DNA of 64,000 nt from Symsagittifera roscoffensis. Lineage: Eukaryota; Xenacoelomorpha; Acoela; Convolutidae. This document shows, piece by piece, positions 62,623 through 64,000 of this stretch. The stretch lies in contig NW_026970820.1 in the NCBI RefSeq assembly GCF_963678635.1, forward strand, positions 1,054,001 to 1,118,000, given 5' to 3'. The notes under the pieces were generated by a model. That model worked only from the letters and a program-made list of their open reading frames with translations. It was not told where the DNA came from and searched no databases. The first letter of the stretch is position 1, and every line of letters begins with the position of its first letter. The translations under genes were made by a program, and so were the position numbers.

Positions 62623-62785
62623 GGAAAGGCTAAATTATTTGAAACTCAAACCTAATAATCCCAAGTATGAACTGTAAAAGCCAGTATAAAAACAAAACTT
62701 TTGGGCTTAAACTTGCAACCAACAACTTGTTTGCTCGTTTAAATGGTAAAAAACGCTTAAATTTGAAGTCAGATTTCTTGAATAC
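62596..62785 (-). other. Predicted intron (190 bp) before the long exon
   Basis: The donor CAG then GTATTC at 62785 and the acceptor GTTAAAG at 62596 flank it, with both exons in phase 0. Reading straight through the intron meets stops, which supports splicing. Confidence 0.62.
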
Positions 62786-64000
62786 CTGAATTGTTGGCTC
62801 TCGTATTGACTGGCTTTGAATTTCCATTAATTCAACACTACTGCTATACGGCCCCTCAATAGCAGCATGCTCAGCTAAATTGTCTCCTTCTGTCCGTTGC
62901 TGATCGACAACATGATAACAACCAGCATTCTCGTCGCAGTATTCTCGATGTGATGGAACGAATCGAACGCATAGAAGACAGCGTTGTTGATTGAAACAAC
63001 GTTTTCCCCGTAACCGTCGCTTTTGAACCATCACGTTTTTATCATAACCTCTGAAAAAAGTTCAATATTTGTACAGTATCAAACAAAGTCATATTGAATG
63101 CCTCACCAAACAGAACACCTTCTTAAAAACTAATTTGTTAACAATATTTCGATTGTGAACATCGATGGCTCATAATTATACGAGTATCTTGAAGTATAAA
63201 TAAACACAGGAACAACAAAAAACAAAAACAGTGATCATCTTTTTTGGATGCACTTTCAGTCTTCTTTTCAGGACTTCTATTCATTTCAATGATCAGATTC
63301 AGTGAAAACTGGAGGCCGGGAGTTCGGTAGTTCTTCTCCCTCCATAACATTCCCATCGTAGTCCGATAAGTTTTCACCTTGAGTGGTGCTGCCCTGTGCT
63401 CCGACATGACTCTCAACCCTTGAGGTGTTTATGGTGGACACATTTCCTCCATCAACAACAATAGGAGCTGTGAAATAAATGAACCAAAAGCTGTTTCACA
63501 AATACCAAACAAATGCCACTTCGTTTTCATGACCATAAGAGGTCAGAAAATTCGATTACACATATAAGCGAGTTTTAAAATTACATTCACCAAAAAATGA
63601 TATTACCTGATTGAGCGTTATGCACAAGTAAGTTTTGCGTATCGGTTAGCGATGCGCAGGGCATCAAATAGCACACGTGGAAAGCATATGATTCCGCCGT
63701 GGCATCGTTCTCGGATACGGATGGCTTAAACCATCCCTTTATGCGGAATCCAGCATTCCGATTTATTTGTCTAACAAGGAGGGACACCTACAACCAAAGC
63801 AACAACAAAATGATAATTGTTACAAAAAATTCAAAATTGCAAGCAGGCGGATTTCATCGAAAACTTATTATTTGTTACTACTTACATCACCATATATGTC
63901 AAATGGATCAACTCTGGGGTCTGAGGCCGGCCAGCATCGGACATTTTCGTCAATTAAGAGCCGAGTCAACCTGTTAGATGCAATTGATAGCTCGTCATTC
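62786..64000 (-). CDS. Upstream exons of the same gene (partial)
   Basis: Four exons can be placed on the minus strand with matching phases: 63886-64000 (open at the edge, donor GTAAGT), 63607-63787 (acceptor after TTGGTTGTAG, donor GTAATA), 63378-63467 (acceptor TTTCACAG, donor GTGAAA) and 62786-63048 (acceptor TTTTTTCAGAG, donor GTATTC), then the long exon at 62595. Every join keeps one frame, giving at least 2671 residues in all. The first two exons read through RLTRLLIDENVRCWPASDP, VDPFDIYGD then VSLLVRQINRNAGF; I recognise no family. The exon at 62786-63048 has a Cys/His cluster (CLLC, then H and C spacing as in a small zinc finger). The joins are my inference from splice consensus and phase; the next exon could belong to a separate host gene, which I think less likely. 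Confidence 0.68.

Larger units (their letters stand above)
55228..64000 (-). mobile_element. Helentron/Helitron2-type rolling-circle transposon (partial, 5' end outside window)
   Basis: The assignment rests on one gene that joins an OTU domain, a HUH Rep nuclease and a PIF1-type helicase, a combination known from Helentron/Helitron2 elements in animals and some other eukaryotes. The element's true ends were not found: such elements have short subterminal inverted repeats and no target duplication, and the 5' side lies beyond 64000. The long exon has no internal stop. Confidence 0.85.

Noticed and set aside
62630-63034. 134-residue open frame as a gene of its own
   Set aside because: Its last third runs into a well-supported intron; it is better explained as an exon of the large gene.

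Overview
The window is AT-rich eukaryotic DNA, most likely from an invertebrate animal; the species cannot be named from sequence alone. It has spliceosomal-type introns (GT..AG), degenerate tRNA-like sequences of the kind found in SINEs, a long imperfect TATG microsatellite, and an animal-type rolling-circle transposon gene. It falls into two very different parts.

Part one (1-51989) is one continuous head-to-tail array of 27 complete repeat units plus a partial unit at each end, with no believable protein gene. The units belong to five families, here called A (about 2.21 kb), B (1.63 kb), C (1.60 kb), B' (1.64 kb) and D (2.50-2.56 kb). The order along the + strand is A(partial), A x7, B x6, C x4, B' x3, D x4, A x2, A(stub). 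The families differ over most of their length, yet every unit, including those at family switches, ends on the same 3' signature: a GCATGC box, then a GC-rich hairpin whose stem covaries between families while its loop stays close to CCCCTA, then 33-40 nt, then C(A/T)CTAG. A new 'head' begins straight after CTAG. Heads carry short variable blocks set between fixed blocks, and a small hairpin with a 3-nt loop. Heads, bodies and tails are shuffled between units, and an internal period of about 522 bp is shared by at least B and D. This modular system is the most unusual thing in the window. A hairpin followed by CTAG resembles a Helitron 3' end (hairpin plus CTRR), so the units may be non-autonomous rolling-circle elements amplified as concatemers; plain unequal exchange at the shared tail is the main alternative.

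Part two (51990-64000) starts where an A unit breaks off 56 nt into its head. Region 51990-55227 holds six degenerate tRNA-like sequences, the microsatellite, and a GC-richer segment with four short perfect inverted repeats. Region 55228-64000, on the minus strand, is a very large gene (a 7.4-kb exon plus at least four upstream exons, still open at the window edge). It encodes an OTU cysteine-protease domain, a HUH rolling-circle Rep endonuclease with two tyrosines, and a PIF1-type SF1 helicase: the hallmark of a Helentron/Helitron2 transposon. The long exon has no internal stop and the key motifs are present, so the element may be intact and recently active. Whether its Rep protein has anything to do with the neighbouring array is an open and testable question.
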